The notes: generated from the sequence alone by a model not told the origin. A DNA stretch of 64,000 nucleotides from Symbiodinium natans (GCA_905221605.1 CAJNDS010000602.1:833001-897000); one strand, 5' to 3'. Shown: positions 10,740-22,658, counted from the stretch's first letter. Program-made: numbers and translations.

Positions 10740-10999
10740 CAATACTCGCCGAGCGAAACAGCATTCCCCGCCAAGGTTGTGTTCTTGCAAATATTTGTGA
10801 TCAAACAGATGCAGGCCCGTTCTTGGAGGGTGTACGCCGGTGTACACTCTGCAATCTCTGCATTTCTTGGGCACGCCCGTCGTTGACTAATTGTGAGGCG
10901 CTGGTCGCCAGCCGTGCCGTGACAGAAATTCGTCAGATCTACGGCAGGCCTGTGTCTGTGTACTTCGTGCATCACGAGACATACATCCGGCGCAAAAAA
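10740..10999 (+). CDS. Exon, Cys-rich unknown protein, penultimate
   Basis: After CCCATTCAG an 86-codon frame reads ICDQTDAGPFLEGVRRCTLC, then NLC, and later IYGRPVSVYFVHHETYIRRK. It ends on a whole codon at GTGAGA. The CTLCNLC cluster suggests metal binding or a disulfide knot. Joined across a 50-base intron to 11050-11139 it gives a continuous C-terminal product. The family is unknown. Confidence 0.5.
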
Positions 11000-11049
11000 G
11001 TGAGATTGCAGCAACAGGCAAAGGGTTCGCTTTGACAAGGTTCAAGCAG

Positions 11050-11139
11050 GGTTTGTTACTGTACAACTTCACGGAATTTGTCCCTGCGCTGCGGCATGCC
11101 CCGGCACACCAGCTCATTGAGCGGTACTTTCGGTACTAG
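11050..11139 (+). CDS. Terminal exon with stop codon
   Basis: It starts after TTCAAGCAG|G in phase with the exon ending at 10999. It reads LLLYNFTEFVPALRHAPAHQ and then LIERYFRY followed by TAG. If correct, this is a true gene end and whatever lies downstream belongs to another gene. The intron between them is only about 50 bases. Confidence 0.45.
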   Translation, partial: GLLLYNFTEFVPALRHAPAHQLIERYFRY

Positions 11140-12075
11140 GTATTCTGCCGGGCGCAAGTTTAGGAGCTGTGCATGTTGCTAAATAAGTTAAACTGTGCTT
11201 GGTACCAGTCTTCGCCCGGGTTCTCAAAGCAATTCTTTCCACTCGGGCCGGTTCTCATTCCAAGTCCAAATGCCAGGCATATCCGGAAAGGACTGACATG
11301 ATCGATCATAAAGGTTTGCAATGGCCAGGCCATTGCGGAAAAGCCAGAACAGTCCAAAACTAGGCCCGGCCCCCGAATGAATTGGACACGTTCTGCTTCT
11401 TCAGTCAAAACTGCACAGGAAATGCAACGGCGTCCGGCATCAGTGAAGTGCAAAATCAACTGTCATGCTGAGGTGTCGCTTGGCCTTTTGTGCAATGCTC
11501 GTGTTCTTCTTGTATCATATAGTAGCTGGGAAAGTAGTTCCCTGATGTCTTTCAAGGAAAAGGCCCAGATCAAATTTGCCGCAAAGATGCAGGGCAGAAA
11601 AGACTTGCAAACAACGCAAGGGAGTCCTTGCGGGCATGCCACGGACATGAAATGGAGACGAAACAGAATTGAAGTGGAAATGACATGGAAATGAAGCGAC
11701 AATGACACTTAAAATGGCACAGACATGACGTGAATATGAAACGGACATGAGGCTGACATGAAGCTGGCGTGAAGCGGACACGAGAAGGAGATGAAAGTGA
11801 CAAGCCGCGGATGTGAACAGGAAATGAACGTGACATACAGGGGTAGAGTCGAGATGCAACTGAAGCGGAGATGATGCAGACGTGTGCATGACATGGAATG
11901 CAGAGGGAATAGTGAGTAGCGTGTCGGAATAGAAACGCATGAACATATCTGAACGTCGCAAGGTGTTGCTGCTGCACTGTGCCATTGTTATAAGCCCAAG
12001 ATCGACGCGCTGTTCGGGTTTTCACTGGGATGGTTTTTTGATACCTCACCTGTGTGTGAGCCGTGCAGCAAGCAG
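11140..12075. repeat. No gene; degenerate GACATGAA-type repeat at 11640-11890
   Basis: From about 11640 the sequence is a loose repetition of ACATGAA, GAAATGACA, GACATGAGG and similar words, all variations on 7-10 base units. It produces a 230-codon frame on the minus strand rich in SF, CH and FI that I treat as a repeat artefact. The first 450 bases show nothing I can support. Confidence 0.5.
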
Positions 12076-12283
12076 GTTTGAGTTCGTCATGTACGGCGCG
12101 GACGTCACGCACAATTACTTGACTCCAAACGGTTTCCCACGTGGGCTCGACAAACAGTACTTTGATCCGCAGCTCAGCCGCAAGAAACGCTTGGCTATTC
12201 ATGCACCAAAAGAGGCGAGTTGTGGCATCACTACTGAATGTCCAGACGTTTTTTCGAGACAAGGTCCAATTTCGGGCGCCTGA
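12076..12283 (+). CDS. Exon candidate, unknown conserved-looking protein
   Basis: After AGCAAGCAG|G (one base completing a codon) the frame reads FEFVMYGADVTHNYLTPNGF, then PRGLDKQYFDPQLSRKKRL and HAPKE. Its balanced composition, with aromatic, acidic and proline residues, is unlike the chance frames nearby. The 3' edge is uncertain: the frame runs to TGA at 12281, and a GC donor after HAPKE is possible. The family is not recognised. Confidence 0.45.
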
Positions 12284-15200
12284 CCGGCGAGGAGAAAGAT
12301 CTGGCTTGCAACTTCCTTTGTTAGTTTCTGCAAGTTTACCGAGCGCGCTGCCCTGTCAGTGCAGATTCCTTGTCTGGCCACAATCAGGCAACATCCCGTT
12401 CTCGCAGATGCAAATCTTGGTGCCCATCTTGTTCATCTGGCAGCTTGGCCTGCCAGTGAGTAGCCAGCTGCGCTGAAAATCAACTTGTGTAGGCTAATGT
12501 ATGCCAGACAGCCCATGACCGAGGACCCTGACAATTGTGGCGGACCTGCGACGCTGTGGAGATTTGTTTGTTCGTCTCATTCTGGCCACGCCAACCATCA
12601 CCAGCATGAAGGCAGGGTGGTGTTCACAGAATCCGTCGTTGTGCTCGATTTCACCAGTGCGAGCGGCTTGAGTCAAGGACTCTGTGGTCGAGGGTGATGG
12701 GGAATGCGAGATCATCGTTGGCTTAACGAAAGAAGTCAAGGCCATGCTCCTTTCCACATGTACCTTCTCTCCAGTTTAAATAGCAAGCCGCAAGCCGAGA
12801 GCATGACATGATCTATTTGGTAATGCTCTGGCAGCAGCACCAGATTGCCCCAAAACTGACAGAGCGGGCCTGTGCAACGGTAAACAAGTCCTGAGAGCAA
12901 TCGTCAGTTTGAAACAGTTGGGTTCTTCCAGTGCGTGGCAACTTTGCAATGTTTGCAAGCGGAGACAAGGTATGATCCCACGTTGGGTCATTGATGTCTA
13001 TTTACTTTGGCTCGGGTGCCGCTGGTTATCTGCCACACCGAATTTTGGAGACTTGCTGCTCAACTCAGCTGCTTGGCGTATGTGATTTTATGGAGTCACT
13101 GCATTGTTGAGCCCACGGTCACTGCACTCAGCTAGTGATGGGCTGGTTCTCATCGGAGGGCTTCAACCAACTCTGTCAGGTTGCCTTGGAGTTCATCGTG
13201 CTTCTGAAGGACCTCAATGGATAGAAAGGGTATTGGAAGTATTCTGGCCGTTTCTGACGGGCTACGGGAGGGCTTCCAGAAACTTTGTCTCGAAGCCAAA
13301 GCGTGCCACCACAAATCCAGGATACGCTCTTCATCGGCAGGGTTGCCCAGCTGTCTTCTTCCTTGTGACTGGCTAATGTGCAGAACTGCCTCAGCCGACC
13401 AAGCGCAACTGCACGGCTGCTGTGTTCTAGTATGCTCTTCTTTCCGAGGTGTGGTCCCAGATCGACACTTGACAGCAGGGTCGTGTTGTTGCCTGCATTG
13501 CCATGCATGTCGTCAAGCTGGCAAGTCGTCGTGGGCTGTGCAGCTTCAGGCAACAAGCGAGCCACGCAGAACACACTGATCCAACCATGGCAGAAGCGTG
13601 AACCTGCAAACTACCGATTCTGAGATGCAAAAGGTCCAGGTTGTAAGAGTCTGGTTGAAGTGTCATTGTGCGCTCAGAATGGTTACGTGCTAGGAGTCTT
13701 CCTATCAGCCTTTGTCCTCGTCCTCGTGTCTTTCTCGTGGGTCTACTACTACATCTATCGCTTCCAGGCACACTCACGCACATTGCTGAATGCTATGCTG
13801 ATAAGCTAGTGTGCGGCCGATTCTGTTTGCAGCTGCAGCTTTTATCACGCAAGCAGTGAGCCATCAGCAGGCCAGTGAACAGGAGGTGTCCAGTTCGGAG
13901 CAATGTGCCTTGTAGGCTGTGCTGCCAGATTACAAGTGGGATGTTCACGAGGTGGGCTTCCCGCTTTCTTCGTGGTCCTTGCGAGATGGCAGTTTGAAGT
14001 TCATAAGTAAAAAGACACAGCAGCACGACAGGGCAGGGCAGAAAAGTGTATGTTCAGCACATTAGGTCCATGTTCTTTGCTGACGGTAAGGGCAGGCAAC
14101 GGCAAAGGCACTGACCTCGCCTGAGCTTGTACTGACATGAAGGCTTCCGGAACTCATGTGGGCCTGGGCGTATGTGGGTGCGCATGGCATGCATGGCTGC
14201 CCACAGCCGGAGGCACTCACAATCAAAGGTCTATGTACAGAATCTGTACGCAAATCGGGTTATGCCATGGTTGTATGTGAATCGGTTGAAAAGGCGACAA
14301 GCCCAAAGCAATAAACTCGTGACTTGGCCGCTGGCCTACCCCGTTAGAAATTTGATTGCTTGGCCTCGAAACACAGACTAAAGATTTTCTCAGGGTCCGA
14401 CAGCCTGAGGCCTTAAGGCAGGAAGCCTCAGCCTTATGCTTCTGGATCGAAACCCAACCAGCTCTGATCTCAAACTCAGGCTTTCATGGAGGGCCAGTTC
14501 AGAAGCGTTTTCTAGAACAATCTATTCAACAACCTCCCCGGAAATCCGCATCGGCCGACTTTTTTTCACAATTCCGGGGGGGCCCTATCAACGGGGGGGT
14601 TCAACATTGAAGTTGATGCCTTCCAAAGGTTGGTTTGCTCAGTTTCAAGCCACATCGTTTTTTCGAAGAGGTTGCCTCAGCAGAAATGAACAACATCCGT
14701 AGACCTTTGGTGGTTTTCGTCGACAACTGCATCACATGTTACATGTTCTAGCCAAGTCTCGGACTAAACTTTTCCTTTGCAACCCACCTTGCCATCACAG
14801 ATGCCACAAGTTTCAGCTGCATGCAGCTAATCGGGGTTGACTCCGTTGACCGCACGGTCCCGAGGGGTCCCTATAGGGCACGTCGCTAGGGGGGTTCGCT
14901 ATATTTCTCGGAAGATCCCTCCCAATCTCAACAGGCCCCCCCGCCCCGACCCCAACTAAAAAAGGCAAGGCGAAAGTGTCACGGGGGTTGGCTCCATTAT
15001 CGTGAGCTCCTAACGCCCGAGGCCTGGGGTCTCGGCGGGTTAGTACAGTCTTGATCGTCGCATGCGAGCCTGCTTCGGTCAGGTGTGCAAGAACTACATC
15101 CAGTCAATCACATCTGGCAAGTCCAGATAACTCAAACGACTGCAGTCCACATGAAGATTGCTGGCACACCAGCTGCCGTTGGAAGTGTTGATGGGGCGTT

Positions 15201-15771
15201 GAGAAATGAGAGCCTCAGGCTTCAATTGTGGCTCAACTGTAGCAGTTGACTCTTTCAGAGAACCGTTGCGTGCCTGGTCCAGCGATGCTCGCCATGCTGT
15301 TGAATGACCAGGGCATCTGTCTTGAAGTCGCAACATGTCGTACTGTAGCCTTCATACAAGGGAAGCTCTGATCTTTTCCTCACTTAGAGAGGCGAGGTGA
15401 AGTCGAACACTGGTGCAACTACTGGTGCAAGTGGGCCCGTCATGTCGGGCTTGACTTCAGTCCCCGGGGTCGGCTTGCTGTGGCATTTGTTTGGCCACCT
15501 TGCAATGCTTCCAGGGTTTCCCATTGTTTGGTGTCGGCTGCCTGGGCTCGCTTTGGATGTTTCTGGGTTTGGGGCCGCATACCTCACCTCGAAGCAAGCC
15601 TTCGCCCCGAGAGTAGCTAACAGCACGGCCAGCTAACACGTGGCAGCAGGGTGACAGGAAGTTGAAAAGAACTCAAGAAGGTGCTAGGTTCCAGCAAGCA
15701 CGACTTCGAGACCCGCTCGAGCACGAAGCTGGTGCTGCCCGCCTCATGGCTCATCTCATGACCGAACACAG
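12284..15771. other. Weak coding fragments only
   Basis: Stretches that look coding but could not be chained are near 13131-13225 (MGWFSSEGFNQLCQVALEFI), 13832-14040 (two runs separated by an in-frame TAG), 15078-15245 (MKIAGTPAAVGSVDGALRNE) and 15258-15358 (after CTCTTTCAG, reading GPAMLAMLLNDQGICLEVAT). About 14815-15060 is G- and C-tract rich and holds nothing recognisable. Confidence 0.3.
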
Positions 15772-16058
15772 GTGTAAGAATTTCGTGGGACCCATGTGGT
15801 TCATGTGATGTCACATGGAAATCAAGCACAAAGCAAAGGAACCACACCCATGGATATCAGATGGGACTGGGAGCACCCCAAGCAACATTGTGGTACCCTG
15901 GAAATGTCGAAGCTCGACAGACACAAAAGCCTAAGCCTGTGAGGGTATTGTGGGTTGTTTCTAACAGCAAAGTTGAGCTGCTCAGCTTTATGTCCAAGCA
16001 GCTCATGTCTGTGCCCGCATGGCCGAATAGGAGACGCTGTCGAAGAGACGTGTGCTGA
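15772..16058 (+). CDS. Exon candidate, unknown protein
   Basis: After CCGAACACAG a 95-codon frame reads VRISWDPCGSCDVTWKSSTK and later KPVRVLWVVSNSKVELLSFM, ending with TGA at 16056. The VLWVVSNS segment faintly recalls the core of GT10 fucosyltransferases (WVVSNC), but no second motif supports that, so I do not assign it. The stop could be natural, or a donor may lie before it. Confidence 0.35.
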
Positions 16059-16621
16059 ACTTCAGCTTGCGAGCACTGTCGTAATACCTGTTCTGAAGCC
16101 AACTATGCATAGCCATGTTAATGTATCGGTCAAGTCCTTGATCTCTAGACTGGTCACCAAATTCTAACTAACAAGAAGCTCACTAAACTTCCTTGTCGGA
16201 GCTGGCAGAGGACATGCGCCGTGTCACGATTTTGGCCTGGCTCTGCTTGGAGGCCACCGATACACGCACTAACAGTCAGTGATTCGTGTGAGTGCATGTG
16301 GGTGTGGTTTACCTTTCTCATTCGTTTTGGTTTGTTTGATGCATAACTTCTGCACAGTATGACTTTTCCATAACTTTTCGCTCGGGCAGCTGCCAGCTCG
16401 GACGCGCATGGAAGAGTCGGCACAGACGTACGGGCGACGGCGACAGACAGATCAAGATTTGCATAAGTTGCAAGTTTGTTGAACAAAGCGACCGAAAAAC
16501 TCAGCAGCATCTGCAGCTGAGAGCGATAGCGGCGAGGAAGCACGTGCAGGCGAAGAAGCGTTTTTTTCAGCACTATGGCTCGCATTTTTGGTTACTCCTC
16601 GTGCAACCTCCACTTTCGCAG

Positions 16622-16773
16622 GCGCGGGGCAAGTGCCCAAGGACATTTCCTCGGCACAGAGAGACGCGAAATGCAGGATTTGCAGGAAAAGGGAAGGAAA
16701 AGCAATGTTGGTCAATTGTCCCCAAAGAAAGAGTAAAGGCAAGACAGGGCCTGGCTGGAACCCCGCCTATTGA
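16622..16773 (+). CDS. Exon candidate, basic CxxC protein
   Basis: A pyrimidine tract ending CACTTTCGCAG|G leads into GQVPKDISSAQRDAKCRICR, then KREGKAMLVNCPQRKSKGK, and a TGA at 16771. One CxxC plus a later Cys could be half of a zinc-binding site. No matching second pair is seen. An overlapping frame is also open. Confidence 0.35.
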
Positions 16774-17885
16774 AAATGTGCAGCATGTCAAATTCTGTTG
16801 TTTCCGGCCTCGCCCCTAACTCAAGGAATAGCAAAACAAAACAACATGCTCCCGGTCGCGTTCTCTCCACCCGTCTGACAGGTTGCTGATTGGTGCCACG
16901 AAACTCCCAAACACGGTTTGGGCTTTGTCGCCAAAGGGCCAGCGCACAGGACGAATCTCTGCTGTGTGAGGAACCTACTCGACCGAGTCGTAGCTTGACG
17001 AGGCAATTGTCGGGCTGTCCGCGTCTTTCGACATGCAGGGCAATGTTATGAAGGAGATCTGTAGTTTATGGCAGGGATGGATGTCCGTAACCCCTCTGGG
17101 TTGCGCTGGGTTGCTCGCTCAGAGCTGCCGTACGTCGACTTCACTCCAGTCTTACGCAGGCGAAAAGTTGTTTGCCAATGAAGTCATTCATCCTTTCCGA
17201 GTGCTTCTGTCAATGATCTCGCGCACGTGCGCTGTGGACAGCGCAATGCAAGGACAGTTCTTTCAGAACCACTGACTATGCACTGCGCGGTGCTGTTCAC
17301 ATGCAAGCTCTCTTTTGGCTACTGCTGATCAACTCTCCTATACAGGAGCATCTCGTACGAACCCTTTGTTTGTGCTGGCAGCCCTCGACCCGTCTGAAAC
17401 AAGCCAAAGAAGTGACGGAACGGCGGCGACGCTGAAGACTCGCAGTGCGTAGCACTTTTGTGCAGTTGACAGTTGACGTCCCGATGGTGCTGGTTCTCTA
17501 CGGTTCGCGGTTCTTCAAGGTTGGCAGCTGCCGCGTCGCGCAGCTGGACCGAGAGCGAGTGTTGTGGCGCCGACCTGCCCTCCAACTAACCTCCACCTCC
17601 TTCCTCTCTAGAAAAAAAACAGCGCCAAGCGGCGAAGACGATGCTGGAACCTTGTCACCAAACAAGCTGGAATAAATGGTGCCACGGTGCGAAAAAGTAG
17701 TGAGGGAGGGTGCATCGAAATAGGGGCTGAAGCTTTCATAGGAACTTGGTATGGATCGTTTGCTGAGTCGGCCGGCAGCATTCAAGATTTGGTCGTGTGG
17801 CCACGTTTTGAACGATAAGATAACGATGACCAGAACTAGAACTTTATGGCGTACGAAAGGAGTGCATCCATGTGCATCCCTTCAG

Positions 17886-18461
17886 GTAGCTCGAGCCCAT
17901 TCAGCAAACTCTCAATCCCACAGGCATGGCAATCGCTCTCGTCCCAAAGCCATTCCTCTTTTCTAAGTGTTTGCTATGAGCAAACGCGGCGAAACGAGGA
18001 GGAGCCGGAAACAAGCGATCACAACGAATGGGGCCAGCAGGTTGTACCGGGCTGTTTTGCCCCACGACCTTTGGTGCGTTGCGTTAAGGTCGTCTTGTGT
18101 TCACGCGACGTTTCTGGGAACACTTCGTTCCTTTTGGGGCTCCCAGAGGCTAAGAGCTTGGAGATGCACGCATCAATCGCGCCCCGATGCATCCAACTTG
18201 GCATTTGTAAAATCTGTCTCAAAAGCAGACACCGAAGCATGTGATCGCATAGATCATGTTTTCTGGGAGAACTGATATTTGTCGAGCGAAGATTGAAAGC
18301 TAAAATCTCCCTGTCCAAGAACTGGGGGAAAATCCGAACCCCATCAACTCCCAAAGCTGACTTCCGAAGCTATGGCGCACGCCCAGAGTTTTCTGGGATG
18401 CACGGCGAGTTCGAAGAGATTTGGTTTCCACGGGGTTGCGCCGGGCATATATCAAGCTATG
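17886..18461 (+). CDS. Long open frame split by one in-frame TGA
   Basis: After CATCCCTTCAG|G the frame is open for 119 codons (SSSPFSKLSIPQAWQSLSSQ, later CFAPRPLVRCVKVVLCSRDV), meets TGA at 18242, then continues open for 72 codons (LKAKISLSKNWGKIRTPSTP, GEFEEIWFPRGCAGHISSY) to a consensus GTAAGT donor. Possible readings are a stop that ends a gene followed by an unrelated exon, a pseudogene, a recoded TGA, or a hidden intron. Another frame is also open across 17967-18275. Confidence 0.3.
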
Positions 18462-18589
18462 GTAAGTGCAGGAGCTGGCAGGTGTGATGAATTCGGCAAT
18501 GTGGCCAGAACCATATGTTTTAGAGAGGAAGTGTCTGGCGGGATGCCTTAAGCCCCAAAAGTTTCAGCTTGGGAGTGCAGGGTGTCGGG

Positions 18590-18655
18590 GTTGAGGGTTT
18601 GAATTTAAGGATTTAGGGCTTTGGGTTTGAACAGGAGGGTTTGGGGTTTGGGAGT
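18590..18655. repeat. Degenerate TTTAGGG-like run
   Basis: Units GGGTTTGAA, ATTTAGGGC, TTTGGGTTTG and GAGGGTTTGGGGTTTGGG follow one another. This is the same family of motif as at 9715 but in the other orientation. Confidence 0.65.
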
Positions 18656-19313
18656 TGGAAACTTTGAGACATTAGACTGTGACCTGCACGCGATCCCCCT
18701 GCCCGACCGTGTGGAACGCATCCCAAATCTGACGCTTGATGTCTCCAATGCCGCTTGGCACTTTATCCTGACTTTACACCCTGAAATCTCTCGCTCTTTG
18801 TCTGCCGACTTGGCAGCTCGCATACCTTGTGAACTTTGAAGTCCGACCTGCAAACAGGAGAATCGCTGCGAGTAAATCTGTCGGTTTGGTTTGGTTGGGG
18901 GTGCTTGGGTTCTGCTTGTTTTTCGCTCGAGTGGCTGTGGAAAAATGCATTTGCCGATGTCTCATCAGTGAGCTCGCCAGCCCATGTTGGCCCAAGACTT
19001 TGTTGCACTAGAGGCATAAGGGGTTTGCAGCCTGAGGCATGCGTACTTGTGTTGTTGGGTTCAGGGACTGCAAATAACGGTTCAGTATGTCTTTATGTGT
19101 GTCTGTGTCTGCGTGGCTCCGTCTGCGTCTGTCGATACACTGTGTTAGTTATGTCTTTACAACTGAATGCCGGAAGCCTCTCCGTTTTCCAACCTCGCAT
19201 CGCCCCAGCCGAAGGAGAAGCATGGTAAACAGCAATATCGCCACTTTGCCGCCTCTTTTTTTCTCTTTAAACTCCTTCAAAAAATCTTTTAAAGTGCCTT
19301 CAACGTCGCGCAG

Positions 19314-19414
19314 GTAGCCACAGCGCAAGAGCTCGCCGTGGTGCGGCCCTTTGCGAGCAGCCAAGAGATCCAGGAGCGCCGTGATCTGATGGGATCACAG
19401 GGCAAGGCTGCAAG
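19314..19414 (+). CDS. Exon candidate, helical segment
   Basis: After CAACGTCGCGCAG|G the frame reads VATAQELAVVRPFASSQEIQ and then ERRDLMGSQGKAA to a GTACAG donor, giving 101 bases in phase 0 to 2. The composition is typical of a soluble helical protein and the flanking splice sites are good. The family is unknown. Confidence 0.45.
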
Positions 19415-22109
19415 GTACAGCACCTCACATTCGGTCCGACATTCGGTCCGGCATTCTGTCATCTGGTAGGTTAGGGCATCTTCACATGGCCAGCTAGTTG
19501 GACCTTCTTGGCCACACGTGGGTTGATTGCTTTTGAAGTTCCCCGTGCTCTTCCAGCCTGTGAGGATATGGATCGGGCATTTGCAATTTGGAACACAGTT
19601 TCCCCATGTGGCGACAAAGCCTTCGCCGAATTCGATTTGATTCTTGTGCTTCTTGGTTCAATGCAGCTTTGTGACGGCAGAGATTTCGCCGTTTGGGAAG
19701 GAGCGTTTTTGAGATATCAAATTTGAAGTTGCAGCAATCCGGCGATTTGGGGGCCTTTTGGTTCCTGGGTGTGCCAGTGCTTTGAGTTCCCCGAAGTGCC
19801 GCGACGGAACCCAACTCATTGTGATCACGCCATGCCAAGGTACCATCAGAAAGAATCCAGTACGTTTGTTGTTTGAGGGGGCCTGCCCCGCCGCCCCCCC
19901 TCCCCCCCCACCCCGCTGGTTTCGCAAAATCAATGGCCATTAGGTTGCCAACGAACGCCGAACGCCCTTCCCAACCTCCGAGTTTGTTTTAGTTTTGCTT
20001 GGAAGCCGTGCATGCTTTGATCTAAAACCCCCTCCACCCATCATATTCGAGGAACTATGCCAAGAAGACTTTTAAGACCGCACACCATCATCACCATCCC
20101 AGCCGGTCTATCTTGACAGAAATCTGTAAAGGAGAGCGGCCTTTTGTTCTTTTGTGCGGCCGCAGAGGCTTTTTGTTGTTTATAGTGGTTGCAGGCGGTT
20201 CTTTCTTAAGAAAATTTTTGTAAAGGTGAAAAGGCCCTGAAAGACCCCTGAAAAGGCGTGTTCTCAAGATGTGAGCTCAATTCCGAATAAGAGGCTTCCA
20301 ACGTGGGACAGTGCACCCTGAGAACACGCCTTTTGTCTCACCTTCGTCTCCGTTAGTAAGACCGCCGAATTGACCGTTCTACTTTCCTGCGGTTGTGCAC
20401 TGCAAGCCCACTAAACTTGATGTACACTATTTTTGGGACTTCACCGGGTTGCATTGCCAAGAGAGTCTTGGTGACTTCCACATAAACCGAGGTATAGTAG
20501 CTACTTGGATCAGCACGCAGCTTTCTGCTTTCACTTTGATTGCTTCAAGTGCTCGCGCAGCTTCAGTTCTTGAGGGTTGTGTGCCATGCCAGCAGCGAAC
20601 AGGAAAATTCGAAGAAAATCCTGACGCTGTTGCAGCAGTGGATCGCATCGTTCTGGGCTTCCGCGAAGGAAATGAGCCATGGCACAGGATCGCTTGAAAC
20701 ATGTTAGCAAGATGTTGGTTTATGCTTATATCGGCGGCAAAAGTTCAACCTCCGGGTACCTCTGGCTCCGTGGTGAGGGCTGTCGCCGACTGTCGCTGGC
20801 AGGTGTTTCCGGGCAGTGCACGTCAAGGCCGCAAACTTGACGGCCCACGAGGACATGCGTCGTTCATCATGATCAGTGATTACGGCTTACGGTAGAGCTT
20901 TTCTCAGATGAACATTTAGGGGACCCCAGTGAATGTCGAAGCCTGCAAAGACTGTTGGCTCGTCTGGGAATCTTGCCTCGCTATTGTTCAGCAAGGTTGG
21001 GCTACAGAAATAGGCTGATTCGCAGCATGTTTGGTCAGACAGTCGCCCTTCGTGAGGATGTGTATGACTCGCGTGGTTATACCGTGCGCAAGGATTGGGT
21101 CAATGGCCCGAACAAGGTTTTCAGTGCCCAGGTTGCAAGCTCGGCGATCACTGGAATGCCGGACACCGACGGGCGAAAAGACCGTCTCTGAAGAGTTGAT
21201 GCTACAATGGCTACGCATGCTTCATGTACTTGTCCACATTTCATCCTTCATGCGCTGCACAAGCCAAGGCTACGTTTTGCGAAGTTTTCTGGAGAGCAGG
21301 TTCTCCCCAGCTGATTATGCTGCATTCTATTTCATGGCCACTTAGACCTGGCTTAGGTGCGGAGTAGTATGTAGTATGTAGCCATGTGCAGCAGTTCTTG
21401 CAGCATGAACTGCATGATGTATGAACCATAGTGCGGGATCATGCGGATACCTGCTTCATCCTGCTTCCAGCTCTGAACAGCAAAGGAGTTTGATTCGGTC
21501 CCCTTGCGAAGCATGTGGCTGGATCAGCTTTATGCGGAGGCCAGTGCACCCACCACTACTCTCAAGCGAGGAAAGAGTGGGTTTTGTAGAAGCTGGGCAG
21601 CATGGAACGTCTGAGAAGTCCAGTCGACAGACAAGGTTGTGGTGTATCCCCGAGCTGCCATTCGGGGCAGCCGCTATCGCGGTGATTCATGGGATCCTTT
21701 TTTGGCTGAAATCCCGACCGAGCAACTGAGCAGATACTGATTACTAGTAGCATTGAAGCTTGGGATTGCTTCAGTGTGGTGTCCAGCACGGTAGCAGATA
21801 ACTTAGAAACTTAGAAACATCCTGAAAGTCTCCAACTGCCATGTGAGCGTAGACGTGTGTTTTGCAGCTCGGACCACAAAGCCAATTTTGCCAAGCAGGG
21901 CATACTTCTGGAACCCATGTTATCGCTTCGCTCTTGTGGTTCCACGTGGGCAAGCCGGTAAGTGAGCCGGCCAAGAGCCTCCGCCCAAAGCAGCAAAAAC
22001 AAGGCACGTGCTCCCACCACAGCAGCAAAAGAAGAATGCATCCCCGCCATAACAGCGGCAGAATCCGTCCCCCTCCCCCCTTCCCCACCTCTCCTTCGCT
22101 GTTGCAAAG
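19415..22109. other. Weak coding fragments; one inverted repeat
   Basis: Candidate pieces lie at 19508-19723 (DMDRAFAIWNTVSPCGDKAF), 20572-20695 (CVPCQQRTGKFEENPDAVAA) and 20994-21138 (SMFGQTVALREDVYDSRGYT before GTTGCA). Overlapping frames at 20678-20890 are equally open, which shows how weak frame openness is here. About 19940-20390 has no coding signal. Confidence 0.3.
20251..20334. repeat. Perfect 16-bp inverted repeat, 52-base spacer
   Basis: AAAAGGCGTGTTCTCA at 20251 is matched exactly by its reverse complement at 20319-20334. Nearby words (AAGGTGA, TCTCACCTT) extend the similarity. It lies in a gene-free stretch. Confidence 0.85.
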
Positions 22110-22228
22110 CCAAGGCTGCTGCAGCACATAAATGGCAATGCCATCTACTTCAAGCATCCGTGGCTGCAGTTTTTGGCAGACCAGCTGGAGGAGCCACAGA
22201 CTTACTTGCAGACCTTTTTTCACCTCAA
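22110..22228 (+). CDS. Exon candidate, unknown protein
   Basis: A long C/T tract ends at GTTGCAAAG and leads into a frame reading NAIYFKHPWLQFLADQLEEP and then QTYLQTFFHL, ending at GTCAGG with two bases of a split codon. The polypyrimidine tract plus the aromatic and acidic composition make it one of the better isolated candidates. The family is unknown. Confidence 0.45.
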
Positions 22229-22429
22229 GTCAGGAAGAGACACCGGCTGATGTACAGCCAAGCAAGTTTAGCGTGGTTTAGTTGGAACTAGTTGTCGAAG
22301 GCAAGGCATAGTTTGGGGACAACCTGCTGACGCTTGGTTGGTAAGGCACTCCTCAAAAAATACGAGTTTTGCCGGCTTTTCAAAGCGTGAGAACATTCTT
22401 TTGAAGATGAACTCGGCCAAAAATGTGGG

Positions 22430-22552
22430 AGCCCGCGGCAGCTTTGGCCACTTCTTCCAAGCAGCTACAAGAAGATGCGACAAGGAGATTGAAAGAAGTG
22501 CAAAAAAAGGGGGTATCAGCATGTACCAGAAATAATCAACAAGTTGTGGCAG
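22430..22552 (+). CDS. Exon candidate, coiled-coil-like segment
   Basis: The frame reads ALATSSKQLQEDATRRLKEV and then QKKGVSACTRNNQQVVA and ends at GCAG|GTCAAT in phase 1. Charged residues are spaced as in an amphipathic helix. The 5' edge is not fixed. It joins in phase to the next candidate at 22659. Confidence 0.45.
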
Positions 22553-22658
22553 GTCAATTCAAGCCTAAAACGTGGTGAGAAATCGCGGTTCCAAAGGACC
22601 TTTTCCTTTCCTCATCCCTCATTCCATGCTTGTGGACATTTCTGGACTTGCCCTGCAG

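Noticed and set aside
11570-12262. 230-codon minus-strand frame
   Set aside because: Most of it is the translation of a degenerate GACATGAA-type repeat, and its upstream part lies opposite a better + exon.
13780-13860. YADKLV, similar to the YADD box of reverse transcriptases
   Set aside because: A single short match with Lys for the second Asp and no supporting motif.
17967-18275. Frame ending KADTEACDRIDHVFW, faintly like a reverse transcriptase DRxDH segment
   Set aside because: No other reverse transcriptase motif nearby, and the overlapping frame has better splice boundaries.
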